In this document: piece after piece, positions 16,758-23,568 of the stretch
Position numbering within the stretch: the stretch's first letter is position 1
Layout: each line of letters opens with the position of its first letter
Source: Elusimicrobia bacterium GWA2_61_42
GTDB lineage: Bacteria; Elusimicrobiota; Elusimicrobia; Elusimicrobiales; UBA9959
Length of the DNA: 39,883 nucleotides
Assembly: GCA_001799615.1 (NCBI GenBank)
Contig: MGTU01000005.1
Span: 1-39,883 of the forward strand
Reading direction: 5' to 3'
Position numbers and translations under genes: made by a program
The notes under the pieces: generated by a model
What the model was told of the DNA's origin: nothing
What the model saw: the letters and a program-made list of their open reading frames with translations, nothing else
Databases searched by the model: none

Positions 16758-16874
16758 TTAATTCCCTTTCAAGACAAAGATCAGGTGCGCGTAGGTAAGC
16801 AAAACTGCTGCCAGCAGCGCGGTTCTGAACAAGACGGATGTAAAGACGTCGTCGGCGGGTTTCTTTGTAAACAT
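16758..16874 (-). CDS. Small single-span membrane peptide (38 residues)
   Basis: A short reading frame below common length cut-offs. Start ATG 16874 is preceded by GGAGT five bases upstream, a good ribosome site. The peptide begins MFTKKPADDVF with a charged N-terminus. It then has one hydrophobic span (FRTALLAAVLLTYAHLIFVL, residues 16-35) and ends KGN. The layout resembles regulatory membrane micropeptides. It sits inside the receiver array, between a remnant receiver and a complete one, in the same orientation. A role in tuning a sensor kinase is a guess. It could be a chance frame, but the ribosome site and the membrane span together argue for a gene. Confidence 0.5.
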   Translation of the reverse strand: MFTKKPADDVFTSVLFRTALLAAVLLTYAHLIFVLKGN

Positions 16875-16949
16875 GATTCACTCCGGGGTACCTGACAATT
16901 ACTTCGCAATTTAGAAAGTGCATGCTGTCATATTGTCTGCGCTGCGTTC

Positions 16950-17005
16950 TTCCATAGGCACTCTTGCGGATGTAAGGATCATCGTCTGTTATCAGTATCT
17001 TAGCC
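16950..17005 (-). pseudogene. Remnant of a response-regulator receiver N-terminus
   Basis: Read on the minus strand, this frame gives AKILITDDDPYIRKSAYG, an almost perfect receiver beta1/alpha1 opening with its acidic triplet. No start codon precedes it in frame; an in-frame stop lies five codons before it. The sequence after it (Arg-rich, no phosphoacceptor) does not continue as a receiver. It lies immediately downstream of an intact receiver gene. It is best read as the stump of a further receiver gene lost by deletion. Confidence 0.55.
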
Positions 17006-17020
17006 CTTGGTGCACAATCG

Positions 17021-17407
17021 CTATTTCAAGGGCCCGCGCTTGATTATTCTGCGCTCCAGCACGTTTACCCGGGCGACAAAAACCGCGTTATCGAACGGCT
17101 TGGTCAGGTAATCGTCAGCGCCTGTTTCGTAGCCGGCTATCTGGTCCTCGGCAAAAGCGCGCACGGTTAACATCAGCACCGGTATGGCGCCGTATTTGTC
17201 GGAAGAGCGTACTCTGGCTAAAAGCTGAAAGCCATTCAGAACCGGCATGTTTATGTCGGTGACCAGCATGTCGGCGCCCTCGCGCTGCAGTCTTTCCCAA
17301 GCCAGATGTCCGTTCGGCTCGGGCAGGGGGGAGTGTCCGGCCTGCAGTAGCACTTCGGTAATGAGTGTTCTGAAGTTGTCGTCGTCTTCGGCTATCAATA
17401 CGCGCAT
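17021..17407 (-). CDS. Single-domain response regulator (receiver only)
   Basis: A 128-residue receiver of the more classical PhoP/OmpR-like type: acidic cluster Glu7-Asp8-Asp9 (LIAEDDD), phosphoacceptor Asp51 (MLVTDINMP), Thr in MLTVRAF, and GADDYLTKPF with the invariant Lys-Pro. The ATG at 17407 is chosen over a start ten codons upstream, because GGAGG lies eight bases before it and the receiver then begins MRVLIAEDDD. Unlike its neighbours it keeps the canonical GADDY-x-x-KPF signature, so it may derive from a DNA-binding regulator that lost its output domain. The short tail (RRIIKRGPLK) is too small for one. Confidence 0.88.
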   Translation of the reverse strand: MRVLIAEDDDNFRTLITEVLLQAGHSPLPEPNGHLAWERLQREGADMLVTDINMPVLNGFQLLARVRSSDKYGAIPVLMLTVRAFAEDQIAGYETGADDYLTKPFDNAVFVARVNVLERRIIKRGPLK

Positions 17408-17457
17408 AAACTGCGCCTCCCTGTTCAATGTCGCCATCCCAATCTTGGGCGCGTTCG

Positions 17458-17838
17458 TTAAATTATTATCTCAATAGTCTTCAGGAGCTTCTTGAAATCC
17501 GCCGGTTTTTCTTCAAGCTGCATAAAGTTAGTCTTTGCTTTCAGCACGGCATAATCCGATTCGCTCACCCTGGCCCCGGTGACGACAATTACTGGGATCT
17601 CCCTTGTGTCCGCGTTAGTATAAAGTCCGTCCATGACTTCCAATCCGTTCATGTCCGGCATGATCATATCCAGCAATATTAGGTCCGGACGGAGCTCAAA
17701 GGCTTTCTTAAGGCCTTCGGTGCCGCTGCTCGCCACGTCTACTAGGTGCCCGCCCACTAAAGTTAGGTATTTGGCAGCCACGCGCAGGCAGTTAAGGTTG
17801 TCGTCTATTGCAAGTATCCGCAAAGGTTTTTTCCCCAT
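17458..17838 (-). CDS. Single-domain response regulator (receiver only)
   Basis: A 126-residue receiver: Asp12-Asp13 (AIDDN), phosphoacceptor Asp57 (LILLDMIMP), Thr in VIVVTGA, and lysine in EEKPADFKKLL. GAGG lies about six bases before the ATG at 17838. It contains a spacer-like stretch (ARVSESDYAVLKAKTNFM) between the switch Thr and the Lys that is similar in length to the two distal receivers, so three of the four are probably related. It lies 18 bases downstream of the winged-helix regulator and is probably co-transcribed with it. Confidence 0.88.
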   Translation of the reverse strand: MGKKPLRILAIDDNLNCLRVAAKYLTLVGGHLVDVASSGTEGLKKAFELRPDLILLDMIMPDMNGLEVMDGLYTNADTREIPVIVVTGARVSESDYAVLKAKTNFMQLEEKPADFKKLLKTIEIII

Positions 17839-17856
17839 AGATCCTCATTCCTGACA

Positions 17857-18561
17857 TCAACTGTACATATAGCCGGAGCCGTATATGGTCTTTATCCTCT
17901 TGCCATACGGACCGAGCTTCCGTCTTAAAGTCTCAATATGTTTGTTTATGCAGTTGGAGTATACCTCGGTGGCATCCTCACCCCAAAGCCTCTCCAGCAT
18001 GCTTTCGCGTGATACAGGTCTCTTCTCGTTTCCGACCAGCAGGGCGAGTATGGCCATTTCCTTCTGGGTCAGGTTAGTTAGTTCGGTATACTTGCCCGGC
18101 AGGACCTGTATCTTTACCGAGCGCATGCAGCGGTCTATCATTATTTCCCCCTGGCTGGATTCCAGTTTTAAGGCGGCCGCGGATATGGCCGGTTGAAGCC
18201 TGCGTATATATGCCTTCAGCTTTGCAACCACCACCCGCTCATCCATATTGCTGAATACAAAGTCGTCGGCCCCGGATTCCAGGAACTTTACTACCTGCGA
18301 GTCCGAGATCTTCTGTCGGTGCGAGAAAGCTAAAGTGGCCGCGGGGCGCCTGGTCTGGATTATCTCCCGGAGGTCGTGGGGGGTCCTGCACAGCTGATTG
18401 CCGACTTCTATCAGGTCCAGTTCCGCATGGCACTTGTTTGCGCGCGAAGCGCCGGGCGCAGTGATGGCAGCGGTTTTCCATCCCTCTTTTCTGAAAGCGT
18501 TGCTCCAATGGGCCAGAACTGTCTGGTCCAGTGTGGCTATATAGAAAAAAAATTCGTGCAT
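17857..18561 (-). CDS. OmpR-type winged-helix regulator with degenerate receiver
   Basis: A 234-residue protein. The C-terminal half (about 130-234) is an intact winged-helix DNA-binding domain: LTQKEMAILALLVGNEKRPVSRE, then SNCINKHIETLRRKLGP and IKTIYGSGYMYS. The N-terminal half has the receiver layout, including FLESGADDFVF before the last helix, but lacks key residues. The N-terminal acidic pair is absent (FFFYIATLDQ), the expected phosphoacceptor region reads LDLIEVGNQ, and the Lys-Pro position reads Ser-Asn. It is probably controlled without phosphorylation, by dimerisation or a ligand. It leads the downstream receivers. A CTTAAG direct repeat lies in its upstream region. Confidence 0.82.
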   Translation of the reverse strand: MHEFFFYIATLDQTVLAHWSNAFRKEGWKTAAITAPGASRANKCHAELDLIEVGNQLCRTPHDLREIIQTRRPAATLAFSHRQKISDSQVVKFLESGADDFVFSNMDERVVVAKLKAYIRRLQPAISAAALKLESSQGEIMIDRCMRSVKIQVLPGKYTELTNLTQKEMAILALLVGNEKRPVSRESMLERLWGEDATEVYSNCINKHIETLRRKLGPYGKRIKTIYGSGYMYS

Positions 18562-18617
18562 TTGTGCTGTAAACCCCTATCTTAATTATTTTGTCATAGT
18601 TCTTCCGTGCGGTCCAC

Positions 18618-18634
18618 TTAAGATATTCTTAAGA
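18618..18634 (-). promoter_or_regulatory. CTTAAG direct repeat at 11-bp spacing (possible operator)
   Basis: Two CTTAAG hexamers start exactly 11 bp apart (18618 and 18629) in the region upstream of the degenerate regulator. One helical turn between half-sites is the usual spacing for OmpR/PhoB-type dimers. Because CTTAAG is itself palindromic, the orientation is ambiguous. The site lies about 57 bp before the start codon. The rest of the 224-bp gap holds a weak hairpin at 18738-18755 and nothing else recognisable. Confidence 0.35.
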
Positions 18635-18785
18635 AAAGGTTCCTCATTCTTTGAACTTTTACCGGCCGCCACAAGCGCCGTTGGAGCGCCGCAGACAGGA
18701 GCGCGGGCCTGAATACGCGCAAGCAGGACAGTGAAAGGCGGGAGCGCTGTCCCGCGATAAGTTTGTTTGTGTAGGCGGCCGGCGG

Positions 18786-19472
18786 TCAGGCCGGTTGGAG
18801 GTACCTGAAGCCTTTGCCCGGAACGGATTGTATCCTTGCCGCAAGCGGAGGCGGCAGTTTCAGCCTGAGATTGTGGATGTGGGTGTCTACAAGATTGTGG
18901 ACCGCGGCGGTTTCCCACACTTCCGCGATAATGGTCTGTCTCGCCGCCAGCCTGGGCGAGGTGCGGACCAGGAAATAGAGCAATTCAAATTCGCGGCGGG
19001 TCAGGTTGCTGATGGACTTGTTCCTGAACCTGACCAGGTACGACTCTGCGCATATGCGCAAGTCGCCGAAAACCGGCAATGCCCAGCCCTGGGCGTGCCA
19101 CTGCGTCCTGCGCAGCAGGGCTTTAACCCATAAAAGCAGCTCCTCTACCTCCAGCGGTTTGCCCAGGTACTGGTCTACCCCCGTGTCGAATCCTTTTTTC
19201 TTGTCTCTGAACCCGGTCAGCCCGGTAAGCGCTATTATGGGTGTTTTTGCAAGCATGGGATCGGCGCGTATCAGCGCGCATACTTCAAGGCCGTTGCCGT
19301 CCGGGAGCGCCAGGTCCAGTATAGCCAGGGCTGGCCTATGGCGCTGTAAAAACTCCTTGCCGGCCCTGATCGTGTCTTTGCAGACCGCTTTAAACCCTTC
19401 GTTCTCCAGCGCGGCTTTTAACAGGTTGCTGGTTTCTTTATTGTCTTCCAATATTAAAATGGCTCCGTTCAT
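18786..19472 (-). CDS. OmpR-family response regulator
   Basis: A 228-residue two-domain regulator. Receiver: Glu9-Asp10 (LILEDNKE), phosphoacceptor Asp53 (LAILDLALPDGNG), Thr in IALTGLTG, and Lys-Pro in DQYLGKPLEVEELL. Winged helix (about 125-228): SNLTRREFELLYFLVRTSPRL, then VDTHIHNLRLKLPP and IQSVPGKGFRYL. All phosphorylation residues are present, so it should respond to a kinase; none is encoded in the window. It is upstream-most in the minus-strand regulator array, separated from the next gene by 224 bp, so it probably has its own transcript. The start is ATG 19472; no Shine-Dalgarno is obvious. Confidence 0.9.
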   Translation of the reverse strand: MNGAILILEDNKETSNLLKAALENEGFKAVCKDTIRAGKEFLQRHRPALAILDLALPDGNGLEVCALIRADPMLAKTPIIALTGLTGFRDKKKGFDTGVDQYLGKPLEVEELLLWVKALLRRTQWHAQGWALPVFGDLRICAESYLVRFRNKSISNLTRREFELLYFLVRTSPRLAARQTIIAEVWETAAVHNLVDTHIHNLRLKLPPPLAARIQSVPGKGFRYLQPA

Positions 19473-19595
19473 AAGCGCACGTAGTATACATAAAACCGCC
19501 GGATCGAATCACGAGCGAATTATAAAGCCCGGTTATCCCACAATCAACCCACCAAAACTACATAATTGCCTCATGATTGGGACCGCCGCCGCCAT

Positions 19596-19601
19596 TATAA
19601 T
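19596..19601 (+). promoter_or_regulatory. Candidate -10 box before the secreted-protein cluster
   Basis: A TATAAT lies about 100 bp before the ATG at 19704, in the 231-bp gap between the divergent regulator gene and the secreted-protein run. No good -35 is visible at standard spacing. Nothing else is recognisable in this gap. Confidence 0.3.
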
Positions 19602-19703
19602 ATCACTGTCGGAACACTATTTTTGCGCCTGGCCGGGTAGCCGGCTCGTGGGCGGAGAAAGGACCGTAGTAAGGCTGTGGTCGGCGGTGTAACCGGGTAA
19701 ACT

Positions 19704-20810
19704 ATGAGCTTGAACGCTATTTTGTGGGATACCGTGCGGGGGGCAGGCATAGCCAGCCCTTTGCTGGTTTTCTGTGTCTGCGTCCTGGCCGCGGCCCCGG
19801 CGGAGGCTTATATCTCCGCGGCCGGTGAATACCAGGTGGAAGCCTCGGTGGTGGACAACGGCGGTGGGGCTTTAATGGCGGGGGACGGCGGCTATGCTGC
19901 TCGCGGCTCAGCCGGTCAGCGTCTTTCAGAGCAAGGCCCCGGCCTGTCCGCCGTAGACGCTTATGTCAACCGCACCGGTTTTTACAACCCGCCGCATTTT
20001 ACCTTCCAGAAAGGCCTGCCCTCGGTAGTGACCTTCAACACCGGGGCTGCCAGCCTTACCTTGCCGCCAGGCGCTGTGGACAAAGAGGTTTTTGATATCA
20101 CCATTAACAAAGATCCCCTCCATAAGCCGGTCTGCGTGGATCCCGGCCTTATCAGCCTTGCTAACAGCAAAATGGAGCGCAACGAGGGGGGGTGGGCCAG
20201 CCTGTTCCCGGACAATATAGCTGAAATGGCCCTTTTTGACGAACAGGACATGTGGGAAAAGCCGTTCGCGCAGAGCGGCTACCTCTCCATGAGTTACCGG
20301 GATGATGATGATGACGGCATATTGGACGGCTCTAATCCTCCGGTGCGCGCCGCCTCTATAAAGCCCTGGGCCCTGGACAAGGAAATCGCCATGTGGGCCA
20401 AACTGCCGGCGTCTTCCCTGGACCGTCCCTCAAGGCTTATAACCGTGTCGCTGCTATCTCCGGGGGTTTACGCTCTGCTGGGCATGGTGGACGAATCCGT
20501 AAAGGACACCTATGCCTATCCCGTGCCTTTTCGGCCCGGCGGGCCCGAGGCCGGAGCGGGCAGCGGGCAGACAGGGACGGAAGCCGAGGGGATCACTTTT
20601 GCCAACGTTCCACAGGTGGGCAGGATAGAGATCTATACGCTCGATGGCGGGCTGGTCAGGAAGCTGACCATCCCGGCCGGGCTGACCATCCCCAAACTTA
20701 AGTGGGATGTGAGAACGGCCGGCGGCGGCAGGGCGGCCAGCGGCGTCTATATCTGGCGGGTGGTATCCGGGGCTAACTCAAAGACCGGGAAACTGATGGT
20801 AATTTGGTGA
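19704..20810 (+). CDS. Secreted protein with T9SS/FlgD-like C-terminal domain
   Basis: A 368-residue exported protein. A hydrophobic signal segment (about 17-36) ends at PAEA. The middle contains TLPPGAVDKEVFDITI, a ZU5-like strand pattern, and an acidic run DDDDDGILDG that resembles a calcium-binding loop. The C-terminal 85 residues begin YAYPVPFRPG, continue GRIEIYTLDGGLVRKL and end SGVYIWRVVSG...TGKLMVIW. This pattern matches T9SS type A sorting domains and the related FlgD-Ig fold. It may therefore be a sorting or anchoring tag, but no T9SS component is in the window. It is the first gene of a five-gene exported-protein run, 16 bases from the next. The function is unknown. Confidence 0.7.
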   Translation: MSLNAILWDTVRGAGIASPLLVFCVCVLAAAPAEAYISAAGEYQVEASVVDNGGGALMAGDGGYAARGSAGQRLSEQGPGLSAVDAYVNRTGFYNPPHFTFQKGLPSVVTFNTGAASLTLPPGAVDKEVFDITINKDPLHKPVCVDPGLISLANSKMERNEGGWASLFPDNIAEMALFDEQDMWEKPFAQSGYLSMSYRDDDDDGILDGSNPPVRAASIKPWALDKEIAMWAKLPASSLDRPSRLITVSLLSPGVYALLGMVDESVKDTYAYPVPFRPGGPEAGAGSGQTGTEAEGITFANVPQVGRIEIYTLDGGLVRKLTIPAGLTIPKLKWDVRTAGGGRAASGVYIWRVVSGANSKTGKLMVIW

Positions 20811-20826
20811 TAGGTAAGGAGGAAGT

Positions 20827-22071
20827 ATGAACATTAAAAAAGTGGTGATCGGCTTGGTTGCGGCGATGGCGCTGGCCTGGGCTCCCGCGGCATACGCCGC
20901 GGACAACAGCACCGAGTTCGGTATAGCGGACGACCTCACCGTGCTTGGTGTGGAAGGCAGCGCCGCAGACCCCGATGCCGAAATAAAAGGCTTCACGGTC
21001 TTCGGCGCCACGCAGGCCGCGTATACCGGTGCCATAGCGGGCGCGGGCAATGTGGTGGTGAATGGCTACCTAACCGTTTCGTCCGGGGCTTACTTCGTGG
21101 GCGGTTCCACGTTCGCCTCTGCCGGGGCGTACTTTACCGGCATAAGCAGTTTCAGCAATGTGGGAAATATCCACATCGCGGGTGGTATCGCGAACCAGGT
21201 GCTGAAGAAAGATGCCGGCGGCGGCATGGCGTGGGCGGACGACGCGCTGGGCGCCGGGGAGATTTCCGGCACGTCTCAGCGGCTGGTCATGTTCCAGGCG
21301 GACGGCACCGGCGGGGCCGACTCGCTGCTGCAGCAGGACTCCGGCAATACCAGCATCACCATGATCAGCGGCTCTTCCGTGACCATACAGGGCGCTTTTG
21401 GGGCCACCGGTAACGCTGCCCTGGGAGGTACACTGGGCCTTACCGGGGCGGCTACGCTGGGCAATAACCTTACCGTGGCCGGTGTCACCAACCTTAACGG
21501 CCTGACAAATCTGGGTAGTAATGCCGACGACCTGCTTGCCGTGAACGCGCAGGCGTCCTTTTTGGCCGGGTCCACCTTCACCGCCGGCGCTTACTTCCAG
21601 AGCGTAAGCAGCTTCAGCAGCCCCGGTAACATTCACGTCGGCGGCGGTACCGTCAACCAGGTGCTGAAGAAAGATGCCGGTGGCGGCATGGCCTGGGGCG
21701 ACGACAATACCGGCCTGACCTCGCTGGGCACGCCGCGCCGGCTGCAGATGGTCAATGACGGCGATAACGGCCTGATAGACTCGGTGTTCCAGCAGAACGA
21801 ACTTGACACCAACATCACCATGCTGGCCACCAGCTCCATGACCGTGCTGGGCGCCTTAGGCGCCGGCGGCGCGGTAGAGCTGGGCAACACCCTGGCGGTG
21901 GCCGATAATGTACAGCTGGGTAATGCCACCAGCGACATCCATGGCGTCAACCGGGCAGCTGAAGCTGGAGTGGCTCTATCCGTGGACAGCGACGGCACCC
22001 CGGGTGCGGGCAAGTACGCGGCCAAGTTCTACTCCAGCGGCGTTCTAGCCGCCTGGCTGAAGAAGAAGTAA
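20827..22071 (+). CDS. Secreted fibre-like beta-repeat protein
   Basis: A 414-residue exported protein; GGAGG precedes the ATG and a clear signal peptide ends AAYAA (about residue 25). The N-terminal module (about 30-100: DDLTVLGVEG, EIKGFTVFGATQ, GNVVVNGYLTVSSGAYFVG) is shared with the protein at 23569. The body has two related units containing GNIH(I/V)(A/G)GG..NQVLKKDAGGGMAW and strand repeats (AALGGTLGLTGAATLGNNL). This is reminiscent of trimeric beta-helical fibres and phage tail-fibre shafts. It ends GVLAAWLKKK; the next protein ends KLAAWLRNK. No membrane anchor is seen. A surface filament or sheath component is the likely role, by analogy only. Confidence 0.75.
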   Translation: MNIKKVVIGLVAAMALAWAPAAYAADNSTEFGIADDLTVLGVEGSAADPDAEIKGFTVFGATQAAYTGAIAGAGNVVVNGYLTVSSGAYFVGGSTFASAGAYFTGISSFSNVGNIHIAGGIANQVLKKDAGGGMAWADDALGAGEISGTSQRLVMFQADGTGGADSLLQQDSGNTSITMISGSSVTIQGAFGATGNAALGGTLGLTGAATLGNNLTVAGVTNLNGLTNLGSNADDLLAVNAQASFLAGSTFTAGAYFQSVSSFSSPGNIHVGGGTVNQVLKKDAGGGMAWGDDNTGLTSLGTPRRLQMVNDGDNGLIDSVFQQNELDTNITMLATSSMTVLGALGAGGAVELGNTLAVADNVQLGNATSDIHGVNRAAEAGVALSVDSDGTPGAGKYAAKFYSSGVLAAWLKKK

Positions 22072-22084
22072 AAACAGTCAATGC

Positions 22085-22127
22085 TTCCTCCCACAACCCG
22101 CCGGGAATAGGCCCGGCGGCGGAGGAA
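22085..22127 (+). promoter_or_regulatory. Hairpin sequestering a Shine-Dalgarno
   Basis: In the gap before the gene at 22139, TTCCTCC (22085-22091) can pair with GGAGGAA (22121-22127), which contains the ribosome site. An inner perfect 8-bp stem, CCGCCGGG/CCCGGCGG (22098-22105, 22112-22119), has a six-base loop. No T-run follows, so it is not a standard terminator. It could limit translation of the downstream gene or set its ratio to the upstream one. Confidence 0.5.
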
Positions 22128-22138
22128 AGAGCGGATAT

Positions 22139-23479
22139 ATGAAAAAGGTCGAGACAGGCAAAACAATGACAAACAGGCTCTTAACCGGGCTTGGCCGTGT
22201 TTTGTCCATTTCCGCCTTTCTGCTTATGGCTTACGGCTTATGGCCTATAGCCGCTCATGCCGAAGTTCCCGTCAAGTTCACTTACCAGGGTAATCTGCGG
22301 CAGTCGGGCTTCCTTGTCAGCGGACAGCGTTCCATGGTGTTCCGGATCTATGCTTCCTCTACCTCCGCCACGGAACTCTGGGCCAGCTCCCCCTACGACA
22401 TTAGTATTTCAACCGGAGTATTCCGCGCGACGCTGGAGCCGGCCATAGTGGACTGGCAGGCTGGCAGCCTCTGGCTGGAGTTGGAGATAGAGGGCAACCG
22501 CCTATCGCCTAGGGAAGAACTTACATCTTCCCCCTACGCCATAAACAGCCTTATGCTGTCGGGCAAGCGTTACACAACCTCCGCCGCCGCTCCGGCGGCC
22601 CCGGCAATGGGTGACCTCTGGTACGACTCGTCCCTGGGGCTGGTCAAGTTCTGGAACGGCGCCGCCTGGGTGCCCACGTCCGGTTCTGGCGTGCCCGGCC
22701 TGCACGCCTTTACGCATGCCTGGGATGGTGCGGACCCCATTACATCACTGGGAACGCATACGGTTACAGGCTACGTGACGGTTTCTTCTTCGGTGACCGC
22801 CGGCTGGCTGGCAGGCGACGGCTCCGGGATATATAACTTGAATGCCTCCGCAATCAGCTACGGTTATCTTTCCGGGGACAGGCTGGGCAATGTGATAGTT
22901 TCCACCCATATTGCGGACGGCGCCATACAGAACCAGGACATAGCGGATAACACTATTACCCGCGGCAAGCTTAACCAGTCGGGTTGCGCCAACGGCGATA
23001 TACTGCAGTTGAGCGGGGGTCAGTGGATCTGTGGCAGCGGGGCGGCTGCCGGATTGGAAACCGACCCGCTCTCCATACATAACCAGGACGTTTTGCAGGC
23101 CGGAACCACTTTCTATGTCTCCTCCGGCACCGTCAACGACCTGAACGTTAATAATTCTTTGAAAGTAGCGGGTACCGCCCTCATCAGGGGCGGGCCAGGC
23201 CAGCAGGGGCTCTCTGTTGAGGCCACCGGCAACGTAGGGGTAGGAGTTGCCGGCACCTCCGCCCGGTTTGAGGTGAAAGGCTCCGATACGCAGAGTTACA
23301 ACCTAGCCGTCGGTACCGGCACGGCCCACCAAATGGTAGTCTCCACCGCCGGCGCCGTGGGCATAGGTACCGATATGCCGCGCGCCAGGATGGAAGTAAG
23401 CGGCGGGCAAAGTTCCGGGGATTACATTATGATTTTTAGCTCGGGTGAAAAACTGGCCGCCTGGCTGAGAAATAAATAG
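22139..23479 (+). CDS. Secreted fibre-like protein with tail-fibre-type C-terminus
   Basis: A 446-residue exported protein with a signal segment (about 14-41, ending AAHA). The N-terminal domain (FTYQGNLRQSGFLVSGQRSM, then FRIYASS and SPYAINS near residue 137) follows the pattern of the opening domain of many bacterial cell-surface and tail-fibre-like proteins. The middle carries MGDLWYDSSLGLVKFWNGAAW, common in fibre proteins. The C-terminal part has VGVGVAGTSARFEVKG and VGIGTDMPRARMEVSG units and ends EKLAAWLRNK, like its upstream neighbour. No anchor is seen. Its ribosome site can be hidden by the hairpin described just upstream. It is likely part of one surface structure with its neighbours. 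Confidence 0.75.
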   Translation: MKKVETGKTMTNRLLTGLGRVLSISAFLLMAYGLWPIAAHAEVPVKFTYQGNLRQSGFLVSGQRSMVFRIYASSTSATELWASSPYDISISTGVFRATLEPAIVDWQAGSLWLELEIEGNRLSPREELTSSPYAINSLMLSGKRYTTSAAAPAAPAMGDLWYDSSLGLVKFWNGAAWVPTSGSGVPGLHAFTHAWDGADPITSLGTHTVTGYVTVSSSVTAGWLAGDGSGIYNLNASAISYGYLSGDRLGNVIVSTHIADGAIQNQDIADNTITRGKLNQSGCANGDILQLSGGQWICGSGAAAGLETDPLSIHNQDVLQAGTTFYVSSGTVNDLNVNNSLKVAGTALIRGGPGQQGLSVEATGNVGVGVAGTSARFEVKGSDTQSYNLAVGTGTAHQMVVSTAGAVGIGTDMPRARMEVSGGQSSGDYIMIFSSGEKLAAWLRNK

Positions 23480-23568
23480 GCCCGGTGCCTCCATCGTGAT
23501 TGGGAAGGGAGTTTTGGTATATAATGGGCGTTCTGTTTATGCGCATTAATTATGAAGGGAATCAATAC

